A stretch of DNA of 33,822 bases from Mycobacterium asiaticum (GCF_001673365.1 NZ_LZLS01000094.1:1-33822); one strand, 5' to 3'; shown: positions 18,276 through 28,002, counted from the first letter of the stretch. A program made the numbers and translations. The notes: generated by a model not told the origin, from the sequence alone.

Positions 18276-21232
18276 TCGTGGTGCCAGATACCAAGGGTCG
18301 CGGCCCGCAGTCTCACGGGCACCAGGCGATAGCGCAGATCGTCCACCGGTTCCGAGTGCCGATTGTTGCCTTCTGGGTTGGGTTCGCCGTCCTTCTGATG
18401 GTTTTCGTTCCGTCGTTGGAGAAGGTGGGCAAGGACCACGCCGTACCGCTGAGCCCGGCCGACGCCCCATCGATGCAGGCGATGAAACGGGCCGGACAGG
18501 TGTTCAAAGAGTTCGATACCGACAGCGCCGTGATGGTCGTGTTAGAGGGCGACGAGCCGCTCGGCGATGATGCGCACCGTTACTACGACCGCCTGGTCCA
18601 CGCGATCGAGGCCGACACCCCGCACGTTCAACACGTCCAGGATTTCTGGGGCGACCCGCTTACCGCCGCCGGTTCCCAGAGCAACGACGGCAAGGCCGCC
18701 TACGTCCAGGTGTATCTGCACGGTAGCCAAGGCCAGAGCCTGGCCAATGAATCTGTCGCTGCTGTGCGCGAGATCGTGGACCGCACCGCACGACCGGCGG
18801 GGATCAACACCTACGTAGCCGGGCCCGCCGCGCTCACTACCGACCAGTCGGAGATCGGCGACCAAAGTATCCAGAGAGTCACTGCGGTCACATTTGTGGT
18901 GATCATCGTGATGCTGCTCTTCATATATCGGTCTATCGTCACAACGGCGGCCGTTATTGGGATCGTCTGTCTCGAGTTGGTGGCAGCGCGAGGCATCGTG
19001 GCGTTCCTGGCCGCGCACAACGTCATCGGTCTATCCACGTACGCCGTCAATCTGTTGGTGCTGCTAGCCATCGCTGCCGGGACCGATTACGCGATCTTCG
19101 TGTTGGGCAGGTATCAAGAGGCCCGGGGTTCTGGACAAGACCCTGAGCGTGCCTTCTACACGACCTTTCGCGGGACAGCGCATGTAGTGCTGGGCTCCGG
19201 TCTGACCATCGCCGGCGCGATGTACTGCCTCACCCTCACCCGGCTCCCGTACTTCCAATCCTTCGGTATTCCATGCGCGATCGGCACGCTGGTCGTCGTA
19301 CTCGCCGCACTCACCCTCGGTCCAGCACTGGTATCCCTAGGCGGACGATTTGGACTGTTCGACCCCAAGCGGTCGATGCGCACCATCGGTTGGCGACGAG
19401 TTGGCACTGCCATCGCACGGTGGCCGGGACCGATCCTGGTGACGTCGATTGCTATCGCACTCGTCGGGTTGTTGGCGCTTCCCGGGTACAAAACAAACTA
19501 CGACCTGCGCAAGTATCTGCCGCCGACCGCGAAATCCAACATCAGCTATGACGTCGCCGAGCGCCATTTCAACAATGCGCGAATGAACCCCGAGCTACTT
19601 GTCGTCGAAACCGATCATGATCTGCGCAACTCAGCCGGAATGCTGGTGGTGGACAGGATTGCCAGGAGCGTCTTCCACGTTGCCGGCGTTGCTCGCGTCC
19701 AAGCAATCACCCGGCCGCTGGGCAAGCCGATCGAACATTCGTCGATTCCGTTTCAGATCAGCATGCAAAACATCCTTCAGATCGAGAACCAGCAATACTT
19801 GCATGCGCGAATGGCGGACATGCTCGTTCAGGCTGATGCGATGCAGGACTCGATCGACACTTTGGAACGCATGTACAGCATCATGGGCCAGCTCGTCGAT
19901 ACCACTCAGAATATGGACGATATCACCCATGAGATGGTCGATGTCACTAACCATTTGCGGGACAACATGGCCAACTTCGACGATTTCTTCCGACCGATCC
20001 GCAATTACTTCTACTGGGACAAGCACTGTTTCGACGTTCCGATCTGCATGACCCTGCGATCCATCTTCGACGCCCTAGACGGAGTCGATCAGGTCGCCGA
20101 AAAGCTGGGTTTCCTGTCGGAGAACCTAGATCAGATGACCATTCTCATGCCGCAAATGCGCGCCCAGCTTCCGCCGCAGATCGCGAGCATGAAAGTCATG
20201 AAGCAGATGACGCTGACGATGCACAGTTCCATGTCCTCCTTCTACGACCAAATAGATGTGATGACGCAGAATTCGACGGCGATGGGACAGGCCTTCGACG
20301 CCGCCATGAACGACGACTCGTTTTACGTACCGCCGGAGGTTTTCGACAATCCCGACTTCAAGCGGGGGCTGAAGTTGTTCGTGTCCCCGGACGGGCACGC
20401 GGCCCGCTTCATCATTTCCCACGAGGGCGATCCCGCGACTACAGAAGGCATTTCACGGGTCGACCCGATCAAGAACGCTGCCAAGGAAGCGATCAAAGGA
20501 ACGCCGCTCGAGGGCGCCGGCATCTACCTCGCGGGCACTGCGGCGAGCTATAAGGACATGCGTGACGGGTCCAATTACGACTTGCTGATCGCTGGGATTT
20601 CGGCGATCAGCCTCATTTGGGCCATCATGCTGATCATCACCCGAAGTGTGGTTGCCGCCATCACGATCGTGGGTACCGTGCTGGTGTCATTGGGCGCCTC
20701 CTTCGGGCTCTCGGTGCTGATATGGCAGGACATCGTGGGCTTCGAACTGCACTGGATGGTGTTGGCCATGTCGGTGATCCTGCTGTTGGCAGTGGGGTCG
20801 GACTACAACCTGTTGTTGGTATCCCGGTTCAAGGAAGAAATTCATGCCGGGCTCAAGACCGGGCTGATCCGTGCCATGGCCAACACCGGGTCAGTGGTCA
20901 CGAACGCGGGGCTGGTGTTCGCCGCCACCATGGCGTCGTTCATCTTCAGCGACTTGACGGTGATCGGACAGATTGGAACAACGATCGCCCTGGGGTTACT
21001 GTTCGACACCTTGATCGTCCGGTCGTTCATGATGCCGTCGGTAGCGGCGCTGCTGGGGCGCTGGTTCTGGTGGCCGACACCAGTGCGTACTCGCCCGGCC
21101 AGCCCGATGCTTCGGCCGCTCGGCCCGCAACCACTGATTCATCAACTACCACAACCGAATTCGACTCCGGACGAGGATGAGTCGCCGACCATGCCCGGTA
21201 AGCCGAATGAACTGTCGACGACGCACCGGTAG
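18254..21232 (+). CDS. MmpL-family RND lipid transporter without an MmpS partner
   Basis: A roughly 990-residue MmpL protein exporting or placing a lipid across the inner membrane by proton motive force. The plan is that of the MmpL4/MmpL5-type group: first helix near residues 37-53, periplasmic domain, a helix bundle with the proton-relay motif GTDYAIF (Asp279-Tyr280, counted from TTG 18251), a large Met/Gln-rich central coiled region around 510-700 including [21 protein letters not shown], then the second bundle with [12 protein letters not shown] (Asp851-Tyr852). ATG 18254 overlaps the hotdog stop; TTG 18251 is an alternative. G+C is lower than the neighbours (50 and 60 percent in two hand-counted 60-base samples). 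The stop lies six bases from the convergent pimB' stop. Members of this subgroup usually have an mmpS gene next to them; none is here. Substrate unknown. Confidence 0.92.
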   Translation: MHLMRLMFVVPDTKGRGPQSHGHQAIAQIVHRFRVPIVAFWVGFAVLLMVFVPSLEKVGKDHAVPLSPADAPSMQAMKRAGQVFKEFDTDSAVMVVLEGDEPLGDDAHRYYDRLVHAIEADTPHVQHVQDFWGDPLTAAGSQSNDGKAAYVQVYLHGSQGQSLANESVAAVREIVDRTARPAGINTYVAGPAALTTDQSEIGDQSIQRVTAVTFVVIIVMLLFIYRSIVTTAAVIGIVCLELVAARGIVAFLAAHNVIGLSTYAVNLLVLLAIAAGTDYAIFVLGRYQEARGSGQDPERAFYTTFRGTAHVVLGSGLTIAGAMYCLTLTRLPYFQSFGIPCAIGTLVVVLAALTLGPALVSLGGRFGLFDPKRSMRTIGWRRVGTAIARWPGPILVTSIAIALVGLLALPGYKTNYDLRKYLPPTAKSNISYDVAERHFNNARMNPELLVVETDHDLRNSAGMLVVDRIARSVFHVAGVARVQAITRPLGKPIEHSSIPFQISMQNILQIENQQYLHARMADMLVQADAMQDSIDTLERMYSIMGQLVDTTQNMDDITHEMVDVTNHLRDNMANFDDFFRPIRNYFYWDKHCFDVPICMTLRSIFDALDGVDQVAEKLGFLSENLDQMTILMPQMRAQLPPQIASMKVMKQMTLTMHSSMSSFYDQIDVMTQNSTAMGQAFDAAMNDDSFYVPPEVFDNPDFKRGLKLFVSPDGHAARFIISHEGDPATTEGISRVDPIKNAAKEAIKGTPLEGAGIYLAGTAASYKDMRDGSNYDLLIAGISAISLIWAIMLIITRSVVAAITIVGTVLVSLGASFGLSVLIWQDIVGFELHWMVLAMSVILLLAVGSDYNLLLVSRFKEEIHAGLKTGLIRAMANTGSVVTNAGLVFAATMASFIFSDLTVIGQIGTTIALGLLFDTLIVRSFMMPSVAALLGRWFWWPTPVRTRPASPMLRPLGPQPLIHQLPQPNSTPDEDESPTMPGKPNELSTTHR

Positions 21233-21238
21233 TAGTTC

Positions 21239-22399
21239 CTAACTCGAGGCGACAGGCTCGCCGCGCAAGAGATTTTCCAGGCGGGCGGCAAGCGCATCCC
21301 AGCGCCACTGCGTCGTCACCCATTCCCGGCCGGCCGCGCCCATCGCGGCCGCCCGCTCGGGGTCAGACAGCAACTCGGTCACGGCTTCGGCGACTTCGTC
21401 CACCGACGTGCCGTCAATTACCAGCCCGGTCTTGTTGTGCTGCACGGCTTCCGGCGCGCCGCCCGAGTCTCCGGCAACCACGGGGACCCCGGTCGCGGAC
21501 GCCTCCAGGAACACAATGCCCAGGCCTTCCACGTCCAGGCCCGCACCCCGGGTGCGGCACGGCATGGCGAACACATCAGCCATCGCGTGATGAGCCGGTA
21601 GTTCATCACCCGGGACGCCACCGGTGAACGTCACATGCTCGGCCACCCCGCACCCGCGGGCCAGTTTGCGCAAGGTCTCCAGATAGGGACCACCACCGAC
21701 GATCACCAGCGCCGCGCCATCGACATGCCGCCGGATCGACGGGAGCGCCTTGATCAGCATGTCCTGGCCTTTGCGTGGCACCAGTCGCGACAAGCACACC
21801 ACCGTCGGCCGCTCCCCCAGTCGGTATCGTTCGCGCAACTCGGCCCGCGCGGCGGGGTCGGGCCGGAACCTTTCGCTGTCCACGCCGGGGGGCAGGTGTT
21901 CCAGTGCGGCGCCGGATCCGAACGCGGGCGCGAACCGGGAGCGGGTGTAGCGGCTGACGAAAGTGACGACGTCAGTACCGTCGCCGATGCGGCGCAGCAC
22001 CGAGCGCGCCACCGGCAGCATCGACCAGCCGACTTCGTGACCATGCGTGCTGGCCAGCACCCGACTCGCACCGGCCTGCCGGGCACGCGGGGCCAGTAGT
22101 GCCAGCGGCGCGGCCGCACCGAACCACACCGTGTCGATGTCGTTTTCCTCGATCAGTCGACGCATCCGGGTGTCGACCGTCGGAACGGGCAGCATCAGCG
22201 TGGTGGGATGGCGCACCACCTGATACCCAGCTTCGCTGGCTGCGTGGTCAAAAGCGTCGGCGCCCTTCCACTTTGGTGCATACACCGTGACGCTGTGTGT
22301 CCCGGAGTCGACCAGCCGACTGACGAACTCGCTCAGGTATGACTGGATGCCGCCGCGCCGCGGCGGAAAGTCGTTCGTTACCAGCAGGACCCGGCTCAC
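21239..22399 (-). CDS. pimB: Phosphatidylinositol monomannoside mannosyltransferase PimB'
   Basis: A 386-residue GT4 (GT-B fold) glycosyltransferase matching PimB' (Rv2188c, 385 residues), which adds the second mannose from GDP-mannose to PIM1 on the cytoplasmic face, giving PIM2, the base of the PIMs, lipomannan and lipoarabinomannan. Seen motifs: N-terminal glycine loop FPPRRGGIQ (11-19), STHGHE (117-122), phosphate-binding SRLVPRKG (204-211) and the EX7E motif EGLGIVFLE (Glu291, Glu299). The frame extends 36 bases upstream, but GTG at 22399 gives the family start VSRVLLVTNDFPP. No Shine-Dalgarno is evident. It converges on the MmpL gene. Confidence 0.94.
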   Translation of the reverse strand: MSRVLLVTNDFPPRRGGIQSYLSEFVSRLVDSGTHSVTVYAPKWKGADAFDHAASEAGYQVVRHPTTLMLPVPTVDTRMRRLIEENDIDTVWFGAAAPLALLAPRARQAGASRVLASTHGHEVGWSMLPVARSVLRRIGDGTDVVTFVSRYTRSRFAPAFGSGAALEHLPPGVDSERFRPDPAARAELRERYRLGERPTVVCLSRLVPRKGQDMLIKALPSIRRHVDGAALVIVGGGPYLETLRKLARGCGVAEHVTFTGGVPGDELPAHHAMADVFAMPCRTRGAGLDVEGLGIVFLEASATGVPVVAGDSGGAPEAVQHNKTGLVIDGTSVDEVAEAVTELLSDPERAAAMGAAGREWVTTQWRWDALAARLENLLRGEPVASS

Positions 22400-22448
22400 G
22401 CAGGACACGTTAGCGCGGCGACTCGCCTTGCTCACGGCGCCTAGTGAC

Positions 22449-23216
22449 TCAGGCCGCGCTCGTCATCCACCGCTGCCAGCGCGCGAGCAGTCCTGCGGTG
22501 TCGACGCCGAGTACCGTGCGAACCGCACCGGGTACATCCGAATGCCCGACCCCACATGCGGCGACGTAGAGCTCACGCAGCTTCGAGGGCCCATAGCTGT
22601 CTGCGACAAACCGAGCGAACCACCATCCCCGGTCGTAGGCCAGCGATCGGGACGGCCCTGGAACGTCGAGGTCGCCGTCGGTGGGTAGCGACTGAGAGGC
22701 CATGCTGCCCAAGACGCTGTCCGGCAACGGTGTCCTCGACGTTCCAGGTCGGGCAACGAAGTCCGCTACCGCCTCGGTGAGCCAACGCGGCGCGTCCAGC
22801 GCGGTGTCAACTCGGGCCGCGTAGTGAAAAAGCTCATGGGTCAACACGATTTGCAGCGCACCCGCACTCATGTGCACTGCCCCGGGCGCGAAGACGATTC
22901 GACCGTTGGCCATCGTCCGGGTACTCGGGTCGACGCGGTCGACCATTGTCACCGCCGCGATATCGGCCCACTGTGCTGCCGGCCCGCCGCCGGCGGCGAC
23001 CCTGAACTGATCGTCCGAGCCGGTTACCAGCACCACGATCTGGTGGGTCCAGTCGGGCCCCCAGAAGCCGACGACGGCGTCGACGCCCTGGCCCAGATGG
23101 GAAACGATGTCAGTCGCCAGGCGGTCGGTGGCGGGGCCGCCGAGGTTGACCATTTGCACGGCGCGGTCACCGACCAGCGGCGCGGACGCGGGCCGCTGAT
23201 CGTGCGGTAGCAGCAC
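22449..23216 (-). CDS. HExxH metallopeptidase-like protein (Rv2189c homologue)
   Basis: A homologue of Rv2189c (257 residues) that looks like a zinc metallopeptidase of the gluzincin/peptidase MA type. The motif THELFHYAAR (His127, Glu128, His131) is followed 17 residues later by WLTEAVADF, where Glu148 would be the third zinc ligand. No function is established. GTG at 23216 gives 255 residues and starts just inside a hydrophobic stretch. The same frame continues upstream as LPRFNRLLLAGVFVAELI, which would form a signal anchor; the only possible start for that longer form is CTG at about 23276, ten bases after the ripC stop. The gene follows ripC on the same strand and probably shares its transcript, so an extracytoplasmic role is plausible. 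It precedes pimB' by 49 bases. Confidence 0.85.
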   Translation of the reverse strand: MLLPHDQRPASAPLVGDRAVQMVNLGGPATDRLATDIVSHLGQGVDAVVGFWGPDWTHQIVVLVTGSDDQFRVAAGGGPAAQWADIAAVTMVDRVDPSTRTMANGRIVFAPGAVHMSAGALQIVLTHELFHYAARVDTALDAPRWLTEAVADFVARPGTSRTPLPDSVLGSMASQSLPTDGDLDVPGPSRSLAYDRGWWFARFVADSYGPSKLRELYVAACGVGHSDVPGAVRTVLGVDTAGLLARWQRWMTSAA

Positions 23217-23286
23217 CGCGGCGATCAGCTCAGCGACGAAAACACCGGCCAGTAGGAGGCGATTGAAGCGCGGCAGTGCGAGACCG

Positions 23287-24450
23287 TCAGTAGCGCCGGG
23301 CGTCGTAGATCGGGCCGGACGAGTCCATCGGGACCACCCGGACCGGTTGGCCGAAGGTGGAGGAATGAACCATCATCCCGTCGCCGATGTAGAGGCCGGC
23401 ATGGGAAGCGTCGGAGTAGAAGGTCAGCACGTCACCGGGTTGCAGGTCGGACAGCGCCACCGGCTGGCCACCGTGCGCCATCGCCTGGCTGGAATGCGGC
23501 AACGAGATACCGGCCTGCTGGAACGCCCACATCACCAGCCCGGAGCAGTCGAACCCACCGGGGGCGGCACCGCCCCACACATAGGGCGATCCGATCTGGG
23601 TCAGCGCAGCCTGCACGACGACAGCACGGTCGCCACCGCCACCGCCGATGAAGGGGGCCTCGGTAGCTCCGCCCGGCATGGGGGGTCCACCGGGTACCGG
23701 CGCACCCTCGGGTGGCACCGGCGCGCCAGGCACCGCCTCGGGAGCGGGCATCGCCTCACCCGGCGCGCGATCCGGGACGCGATCCGGCGCCGGTCCGGGA
23801 TTAGCCAGCGCGGTGCGCTGCTCGGGGGACAAAGCGAAGTACTGCGACTTGACTACGGCGATCTGTACCTGCAGCTGGCTCTGCTTGTGCTGCAGGTTGG
23901 CGCGTACCGCCGCGGCCTGCTCGGCGGCGGCCTTGGCGTCGGCCGCCGATCGGGCGGAGGCCTGCTCAGCCTTTGCGGCATCCTCACCGGCCGCCTTGAA
24001 ACTGGCCATCTGCGAGGACATTTGACTGGCCATCACCCGCTGCACGGCCAGGCCGTCAATCAGCAGCTGCGGGGAACCCGCGGTCAGGATGGCATCGAGA
24101 CCATCGGTGCGACCACCCATGTACGTGGCGGCGGCGACCTTGTTGACCGCACCCTGGAAGCTGGCCAACCGCGCTCTGGCGGCTTCCAGTTTGGCTTGGT
24201 CGTCGGTCAGCTTGCGCTCCGCCGCCTGAGCAGCGGCGAGCTTCTCGTTCAAGTCGAGTTGAGCGCTGTGCATCGCCTCGGTGGTCTGCTCAGCCTGCCG
24301 GGAGAGCTCGTTGAGTTTTGCCAGCGCGTCGTCAGCAGGATCGGCCAGCACAGTGGCGGCCGTAATCCCCGAGAACACGACAAAGCTCGCTAACGAGCCG
24401 ACGGCGGACCGCTTCAGGACACGAGCGATCAAAAGCCTATCGAGCCTCAA
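23287..24450 (-). CDS. ripC: Peptidoglycan endopeptidase RipC (NlpC/P60)
   Basis: A 387-residue secreted NlpC/P60 endopeptidase matching RipC (Rv2190c, 385 residues), which cuts peptidoglycan stem peptides during division and is activated by FtsEX in M. tuberculosis. Layout: signal peptide with LADPADD at the cleavage region (about residue 36), long Ala/Gln-rich coiled coil (about 40-210), a Pro/Gly linker (about 220-275), then the catalytic domain with Cys302 in GGFDCSGLV, His350 in SHAGLYIGDG and His362 in MVHSS. TTG at 24450 is chosen because AAGGAAG lies about seven bases upstream. A strong hairpin precedes the ribosome binding site. The HExxH gene follows on the same strand. Confidence 0.94.
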   Translation of the reverse strand: MRLDRLLIARVLKRSAVGSLASFVVFSGITAATVLADPADDALAKLNELSRQAEQTTEAMHSAQLDLNEKLAAAQAAERKLTDDQAKLEAARARLASFQGAVNKVAAATYMGGRTDGLDAILTAGSPQLLIDGLAVQRVMASQMSSQMASFKAAGEDAAKAEQASARSAADAKAAAEQAAAVRANLQHKQSQLQVQIAVVKSQYFALSPEQRTALANPGPAPDRVPDRAPGEAMPAPEAVPGAPVPPEGAPVPGGPPMPGGATEAPFIGGGGGDRAVVVQAALTQIGSPYVWGGAAPGGFDCSGLVMWAFQQAGISLPHSSQAMAHGGQPVALSDLQPGDVLTFYSDASHAGLYIGDGMMVHSSTFGQPVRVVPMDSSGPIYDARRY

Positions 24451-24472
24451 GATTTGCTTCCTTAAACTGCCA

Positions 24473-24491
24473 TCGGCGCAAAATGCGCCGA
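24473..24491 (-). promoter_or_regulatory. Leader hairpin upstream of ripC
   Basis: On the transcript strand TCGGCGCA-TTT-TGCGCCGA forms a perfect 8-bp stem, about ten bases before the AAGGAAG ribosome binding site of ripC. No U-run follows, so a simple terminator is unlikely; it may control translation or mRNA stability. The larger leader (24492-24623) is AT-rich and contains GTTTCGTAACCTG-like sequence, but neither an MtrA site nor a ydaO riboswitch can be asserted from inspection. Confidence 0.5.
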
Positions 24492-24623
24492 GCTGGTTTA
24501 GGTCTCAAACAGGTTACGAAACGATATCGACGTTTGTCCAAAGGGAGGAGTTAAGAAATTAGGAAGATTTATGTCATGTCTATGTGAGTCGGGTTAGCGC
24601 CGCCGTCGACCATACACGACCAA

Positions 24624-24887
24624 CTACGCCACGCCCTTGGGTGACACCGCGCGGTCGCGCCGGATCGGAACCAGCCGCAATCGCGGAGCCAGGCCCGCCT
24701 CGGCCAGCGTCTCCAAAGCGACTTGTTCGTCGTACGAAAGGGTTTCGGGCACACCGAGCAAAACGCTCACCACGCACTCACGACATCCCGGACCGCGCAC
24801 CGCACAGTCGTCACAGTCGATGACCACCGGCTTCCCAGGTGTAACCGCAGGTCCGCCACCGCCTTCGGATGCACTGCCGTACGCCAT
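24624..24887 (-). CDS. Small actinobacterial protein with a four-cysteine cluster
   Basis: An 87-residue protein with Cys25, Cys28, Cys35 and Cys38 in DCDDCAVRGPGCRECVVS, a CxxC-x6-CxxC arrangement that could form a small zinc ribbon or hold an iron-sulfur cluster. The rest is LLGVPETLSYDEQVALETLAEAGLA-like helix (residues 43-67) and a basic tail. The start is well supported: GGAGAGGA lies about seven bases before the ATG on the minus strand. No H37Rv locus name can be assigned with confidence. It sits upstream of ripC on the same strand across a 173-bp leader, and divergent to the nuclease fusion gene. Confidence 0.75.
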   Translation of the reverse strand: MAYGSASEGGGGPAVTPGKPVVIDCDDCAVRGPGCRECVVSVLLGVPETLSYDEQVALETLAEAGLAPRLRLVPIRRDRAVSPKGVA

Positions 24888-24978
24888 ATCCAGGTCCTCT
24901 CCATAGTGCTCTAACTGCCTTAATCAGGCTCCACCGCACGGTAACGACAGGCACCGACAACTCCGCCCGGCGTGGGAA

Positions 24979-26904
24979 ATGGGTTGGCTGTCGGTGATGG
25001 GGCATAACGTCTCGGCCATGGGTCCCGCCGGTGCCACTCAACTCACTTTCGCCGGGTTGAACGGATGGGATGCGCCCGAGGAGGTATCGCTACGCGAAAC
25101 CACTTTCGTGGTGGTCGACCTGGAAACCACCGGCGGACGCGCGGTGGGCAACGCAGGCGGCAGTCCCGACGCGATCACCGAGATCGGCGCGGTCAAGGTG
25201 CGCGGTGGCGCGGTCCTCGGTGAGTTCGCCACGCTGGTCGACCCGCAGCGCAGCATCCCTCCCCAGATCGTCCGACTGACCGGGATCACCACCGCGATGG
25301 TGTGTGACGCCCCACGGATCGACGCGGTTTTGCCGATGTTCCTCGAGTTCGCCGGCGACTCGGTTCTGGTGGCCCACAATGCCGGTTTCGACATCGGCTT
25401 CCTGCGCGCTGCCGCCGAACACTGTCAGATCAGCTGGCCCCGGCCGAAAGTGCTGTGCACGGTCCGGCTGGCGCGGCGGGTGCTGAGCCGAGAAGAAGCG
25501 CCGAGCGTGCGGTTAGCCGCGCTGGCGCGCATCTTCGCCGTGGCAACCCAGCCCACCCACCGTGCTCTGGACGACGCCCGGGCAACCGTCGACGTATTGC
25601 ACGCACTCATCGAACGAGTCGGCAACCAAGGCATCCGCACCTACGCCGACCTGCGCTCGTATCTGCCCGACGTGACCCCGGCCCAGCGCCGCAAGCGGAT
25701 CCTGGCCGAGGGCCTGCCGCACCGGCCTGGGGTCTACCTGTTCCGCGGACCATCCGAGGAGGTGCTCTACATCGGCACCGCGGTCGACCTGCGCCGCCGG
25801 GTGAGCCAGTACTTCACCGGCGCCGACCCGCGCGGCCGCGTCAAAGAGATGGTTGGTCTGGCCACCGGCGTCGACCACGTTCAGTGCGCCCACGCCCTGG
25901 AGGCCGGCGTGCGCGAACTACGCCTGCTGGCCGCCCACGCCCCGCCGTACAACCGACGGTCGCGGTTTCCGCACCGCTGGTGGTGGGTGGCGCTGACCGA
26001 TGAGGCCTTTCCGCGGCTGTCGGTGGTTCGCAACCCGCGCCACGACCAGGCCGTCGGCCCGTTCCGTTCCCGCGCCGACGCCGCCGACACCGCGGCCCTG
26101 CTCGCCCGGTTTACCGGGGTGCGGACCTGCACGAAACGACTGGCCCGATCGGCACTGCACGGTCCGGCCTGCCCCGAAGTCGAACTAGCGCCGTGTCCGG
26201 CTGCCCGTGACGTGGACGCTGCGCAGTACGCCGAGGCGATACGGCGCGCCCGGGCCTTGATCATCGGATCGGACAATTCCGCGCTGGCCGCAGCCGTCGA
26301 CCAGGTCGCCACGCTGGCCGAGCGCCGTCACTACGAGAGTGCGGCACGCTTGCGTGACCACGTCACCACCGCGGTCGAGGCGTTGTGGCGCGGGCAACGG
26401 TTGCGCGCACTGGCGGAATTGTCGGAACTCATCGCCGCGAAACCGGACAAGGACGGTGGCTACCAGCTCGTCGTGATCCGACACGGTCAACTTGCGGCCG
26501 CGGGAATGGCCCAACGCGGGGTTCCACCAATGCCCGTCATCGACGCCTTGGCGGCCGGCGCCCAGACAATCCTCCCGTCTCCCGCACCGCTGGGCGGCGC
26601 GCTGATCGAGGAGACGGCGCTGATCTCGCGCTGGTTGGCCGAACCGGGGGTACGCATCGTTCGCGTCACCGGATTCGGCGACGCAGGCTGGGCCTCGCCG
26701 CTGGGATCAGCGGGTGTCTGGGCGGCCTGGGCGGCCACTGCACGGTCGGCACGCCTTGCCGCCCAACAGGCAGTGGAGTCAGACCTGCTGGCTGAACCGC
26801 ACCCATCGCGCGAGCAGTTGTTCGGCCGCCCCGCTGTCGATCGCCTCGACCGCCCGGCGCAACCCGTCCTCCCACGCCGGCAACCATTCAGCGCGGCTGG
26901 ATAG
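24979..26904 (+). CDS. DnaQ-like exonuclease fused to UvrC/Cho-like GIY-YIG nuclease (Rv2191 homologue)
   Basis: A 641-residue fusion matching Rv2191 (645 residues). Residues about 40-215 form a DEDDh exonuclease like the DNA polymerase III epsilon subunit: VVDLETTGG (Asp47, Glu49), [12 protein letters not shown], and [11 protein letters not shown]. Residues about 245-330 form a GIY-YIG domain ([18 protein letters not shown]), the module of UvrC and Cho that cuts DNA at lesions. The later part includes a UvrC-like region with [21 protein letters not shown], resembling the UvrB-interaction (UVR) motif. The role in repair is inferred from domains. Several ATGs compete (24979, 25000, 25018). The last 126 bp lie opposite the 3' end of trpD, giving a C-terminal tail of about 40 residues with no domain. 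Confidence 0.9.
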   Translation: MGWLSVMGHNVSAMGPAGATQLTFAGLNGWDAPEEVSLRETTFVVVDLETTGGRAVGNAGGSPDAITEIGAVKVRGGAVLGEFATLVDPQRSIPPQIVRLTGITTAMVCDAPRIDAVLPMFLEFAGDSVLVAHNAGFDIGFLRAAAEHCQISWPRPKVLCTVRLARRVLSREEAPSVRLAALARIFAVATQPTHRALDDARATVDVLHALIERVGNQGIRTYADLRSYLPDVTPAQRRKRILAEGLPHRPGVYLFRGPSEEVLYIGTAVDLRRRVSQYFTGADPRGRVKEMVGLATGVDHVQCAHALEAGVRELRLLAAHAPPYNRRSRFPHRWWWVALTDEAFPRLSVVRNPRHDQAVGPFRSRADAADTAALLARFTGVRTCTKRLARSALHGPACPEVELAPCPAARDVDAAQYAEAIRRARALIIGSDNSALAAAVDQVATLAERRHYESAARLRDHVTTAVEALWRGQRLRALAELSELIAAKPDKDGGYQLVVIRHGQLAAAGMAQRGVPPMPVIDALAAGAQTILPSPAPLGGALIEETALISRWLAEPGVRIVRVTGFGDAGWASPLGSAGVWAAWAATARSARLAAQQAVESDLLAEPHPSREQLFGRPAVDRLDRPAQPVLPRRQPFSAAG

Positions 26905-27855
26905 ACCGGCGTGAGCCACCAGTGCACCCCCCGCGTTGAGCACCACCGCGTCGCGCACCGGGCCCTTGGCGCCGGACAGCACGGCTCGTACTTCGGCGGC
27001 ATTGGCCTGCGCATCGCCGCCGCGCAACTCATCGATGTCGGCACGCGCGAACCCGAAGCCCGCCGGATCGAACTTGAGCTTGTCGACGGTGCCCGCCTGC
27101 ACCCGCCAGATGGTGCTGGTGGTCGTCGTGGTGAGCTCGTCGAGCCCGTCGTCGCCGTGCACCACCAACACACTGGACCTGCGTGCAGCAAACACGCCGG
27201 CCATCACCTCCGCAAGGTCTGCAAAAGCGCAACCGATCAAGCCCGCCCGCGGCCGTGCCGGGTTGGTAAGCGGCCCAAGGAGATTGAAGACAGTCGGCAC
27301 CCCAATCTCTCGGCGCACCACCGAAGCGTGCCGGTACGACGGGTGAAATTGCGGCGCGAAGCAAAATCCGATACCCAGCTCGGCAAGGCTGCGCGCCACT
27401 TGTTCAGGTCCCAGGTCGATGCGCACCCCGAGCGCTTCGAGCGTGTCGGCGCCGCCCGACAACGAAGACGCCGCCCGATTGCCGTGCTTGACCACGGGTA
27501 CGCCCGCCGCAGCCACCACAATCGAGGCCATGGTGGACAGGTTGACGGTGTTGAACCCGTCGCCGCCGGTGCCGACGACGTCGACGGCGTCGTCAGGGAC
27601 CGCACCTGCGGGCATGGGATGGGCGTGGTCGAGCATGACGCCGGCCAGCTCGCTGACTTCCTCGGAGGTGGGACCCTTCATTTTCAGGGCCACAGCGAAC
27701 GCGGCGATCTGGGCCGGCTGCGCGCGGCCACTCATGATCTGATCCATCGCCCAAGCGGCCTGGCCACGGGCCAACTGGCCGCTTTCCGTCAATTGCCCGA
27801 GGATCTGCGGCCACGACGATTCCGCGGACGAACAACCCTCAGCCGACGCAGCCAC
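26779..27855 (-). CDS. trpD: Anthranilate phosphoribosyltransferase
   Basis: TrpD (Rv2192c homologue) transfers the phosphoribosyl group of PRPP to anthranilate in tryptophan synthesis. The PRPP-binding motif [17 protein letters not shown] is complete, followed by [23 protein letters not shown] and the [10 protein letters not shown] metal-binding segment. The frame opens further upstream (GTG 27909, 376 residues), but GTG at 27855 (358 residues) aligns its VAASAEG start with MALSAEG of the M. tuberculosis enzyme (370 residues); neither start has a good Shine-Dalgarno. The 3' end overlaps the nuclease fusion gene by 126 bp tail to tail. The gene is transcribed away from ctaE. It is unlinked to the other trp genes. 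Confidence 0.93.
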   Translation of the reverse strand: MAASAEGCSSAESSWPQILGQLTESGQLARGQAAWAMDQIMSGRAQPAQIAAFAVALKMKGPTSEEVSELAGVMLDHAHPMPAGAVPDDAVDVVGTGGDGFNTVNLSTMASIVVAAAGVPVVKHGNRAASSLSGGADTLEALGVRIDLGPEQVARSLAELGIGFCFAPQFHPSYRHASVVRREIGVPTVFNLLGPLTNPARPRAGLIGCAFADLAEVMAGVFAARRSSVLVVHGDDGLDELTTTTTSTIWRVQAGTVDKLKFDPAGFGFARADIDELRGGDAQANAAEVRAVLSGAKGPVRDAVVLNAGGALVAHAGLSSRAEWLPAWEDGLRRAVEAIDSGAAEQLLARWVRFSQQV

Positions 27856-27955
27856 GTCGCCGATGGTCCCACGAGCGCCGCCGTCATGACACCGCCGGGA
27901 GCCAGACACCCGAGATGCGTACCGGCACGGGCACTCACCGAATTACGAAGATTTA

Positions 27956-27985
27956 TTGACCCGGGTAGTGCTCGACAACTACAAA
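27956..27985 (+). promoter_or_regulatory. Candidate promoter of the ctaE-qcrCAB operon
   Basis: TTGACC (27956-27961) and TACAAA (27980-27985) are spaced by 18 bp, a fair SigA-type match. Transcription would start near 27992, about ten bases before the GTG start of ctaE, leaving almost no leader, which would explain the missing Shine-Dalgarno. Based on sequence resemblance only. Confidence 0.4.
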
Positions 27986-28002
27986 GCGTCATACTTGCGG
28001 AT

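Larger units (their letters stand above)
17530..21238. other. Accessory insertion between fadD15 and pimB'
   Basis: In M. tuberculosis fadD15 (Rv2187) and pimB' (Rv2188c) are adjacent and convergent. Here about 3.7 kb separates them, holding only the hotdog and MmpL genes and their leader. Composition is lowest in the leader and hotdog gene and rises through the MmpL gene. No integrase, transposase, tRNA or flanking direct repeat is seen, so either a recombination-driven gain or loss in the tuberculosis lineage is possible. Confidence 0.75.

Noticed and set aside
18254..21232. An MmpS partner gene next to the MmpL gene
   Set aside because: The hotdog gene is not an MmpS: it lacks the MmpS beta-sandwich and Cys pattern. 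The only MmpS in the window is mmpS3, 12 kb away in an unrelated conserved locus.
17530..21238. Island boundaries marked by direct repeats, integrase or tRNA
   Set aside because: None could be found on either side; the mode of acquisition stays open.
23263..24393. Long plus-strand open frame opposite ripC
   Set aside because: ripC is certain on the minus strand; the plus-strand frame is low in complexity and without family signature.
24492..24623. ydaO (c-di-AMP) riboswitch or MtrA site upstream of ripC
   Set aside because: Leaders of cell-wall hydrolase genes can carry these, but the consensus core of neither could be traced here with confidence.
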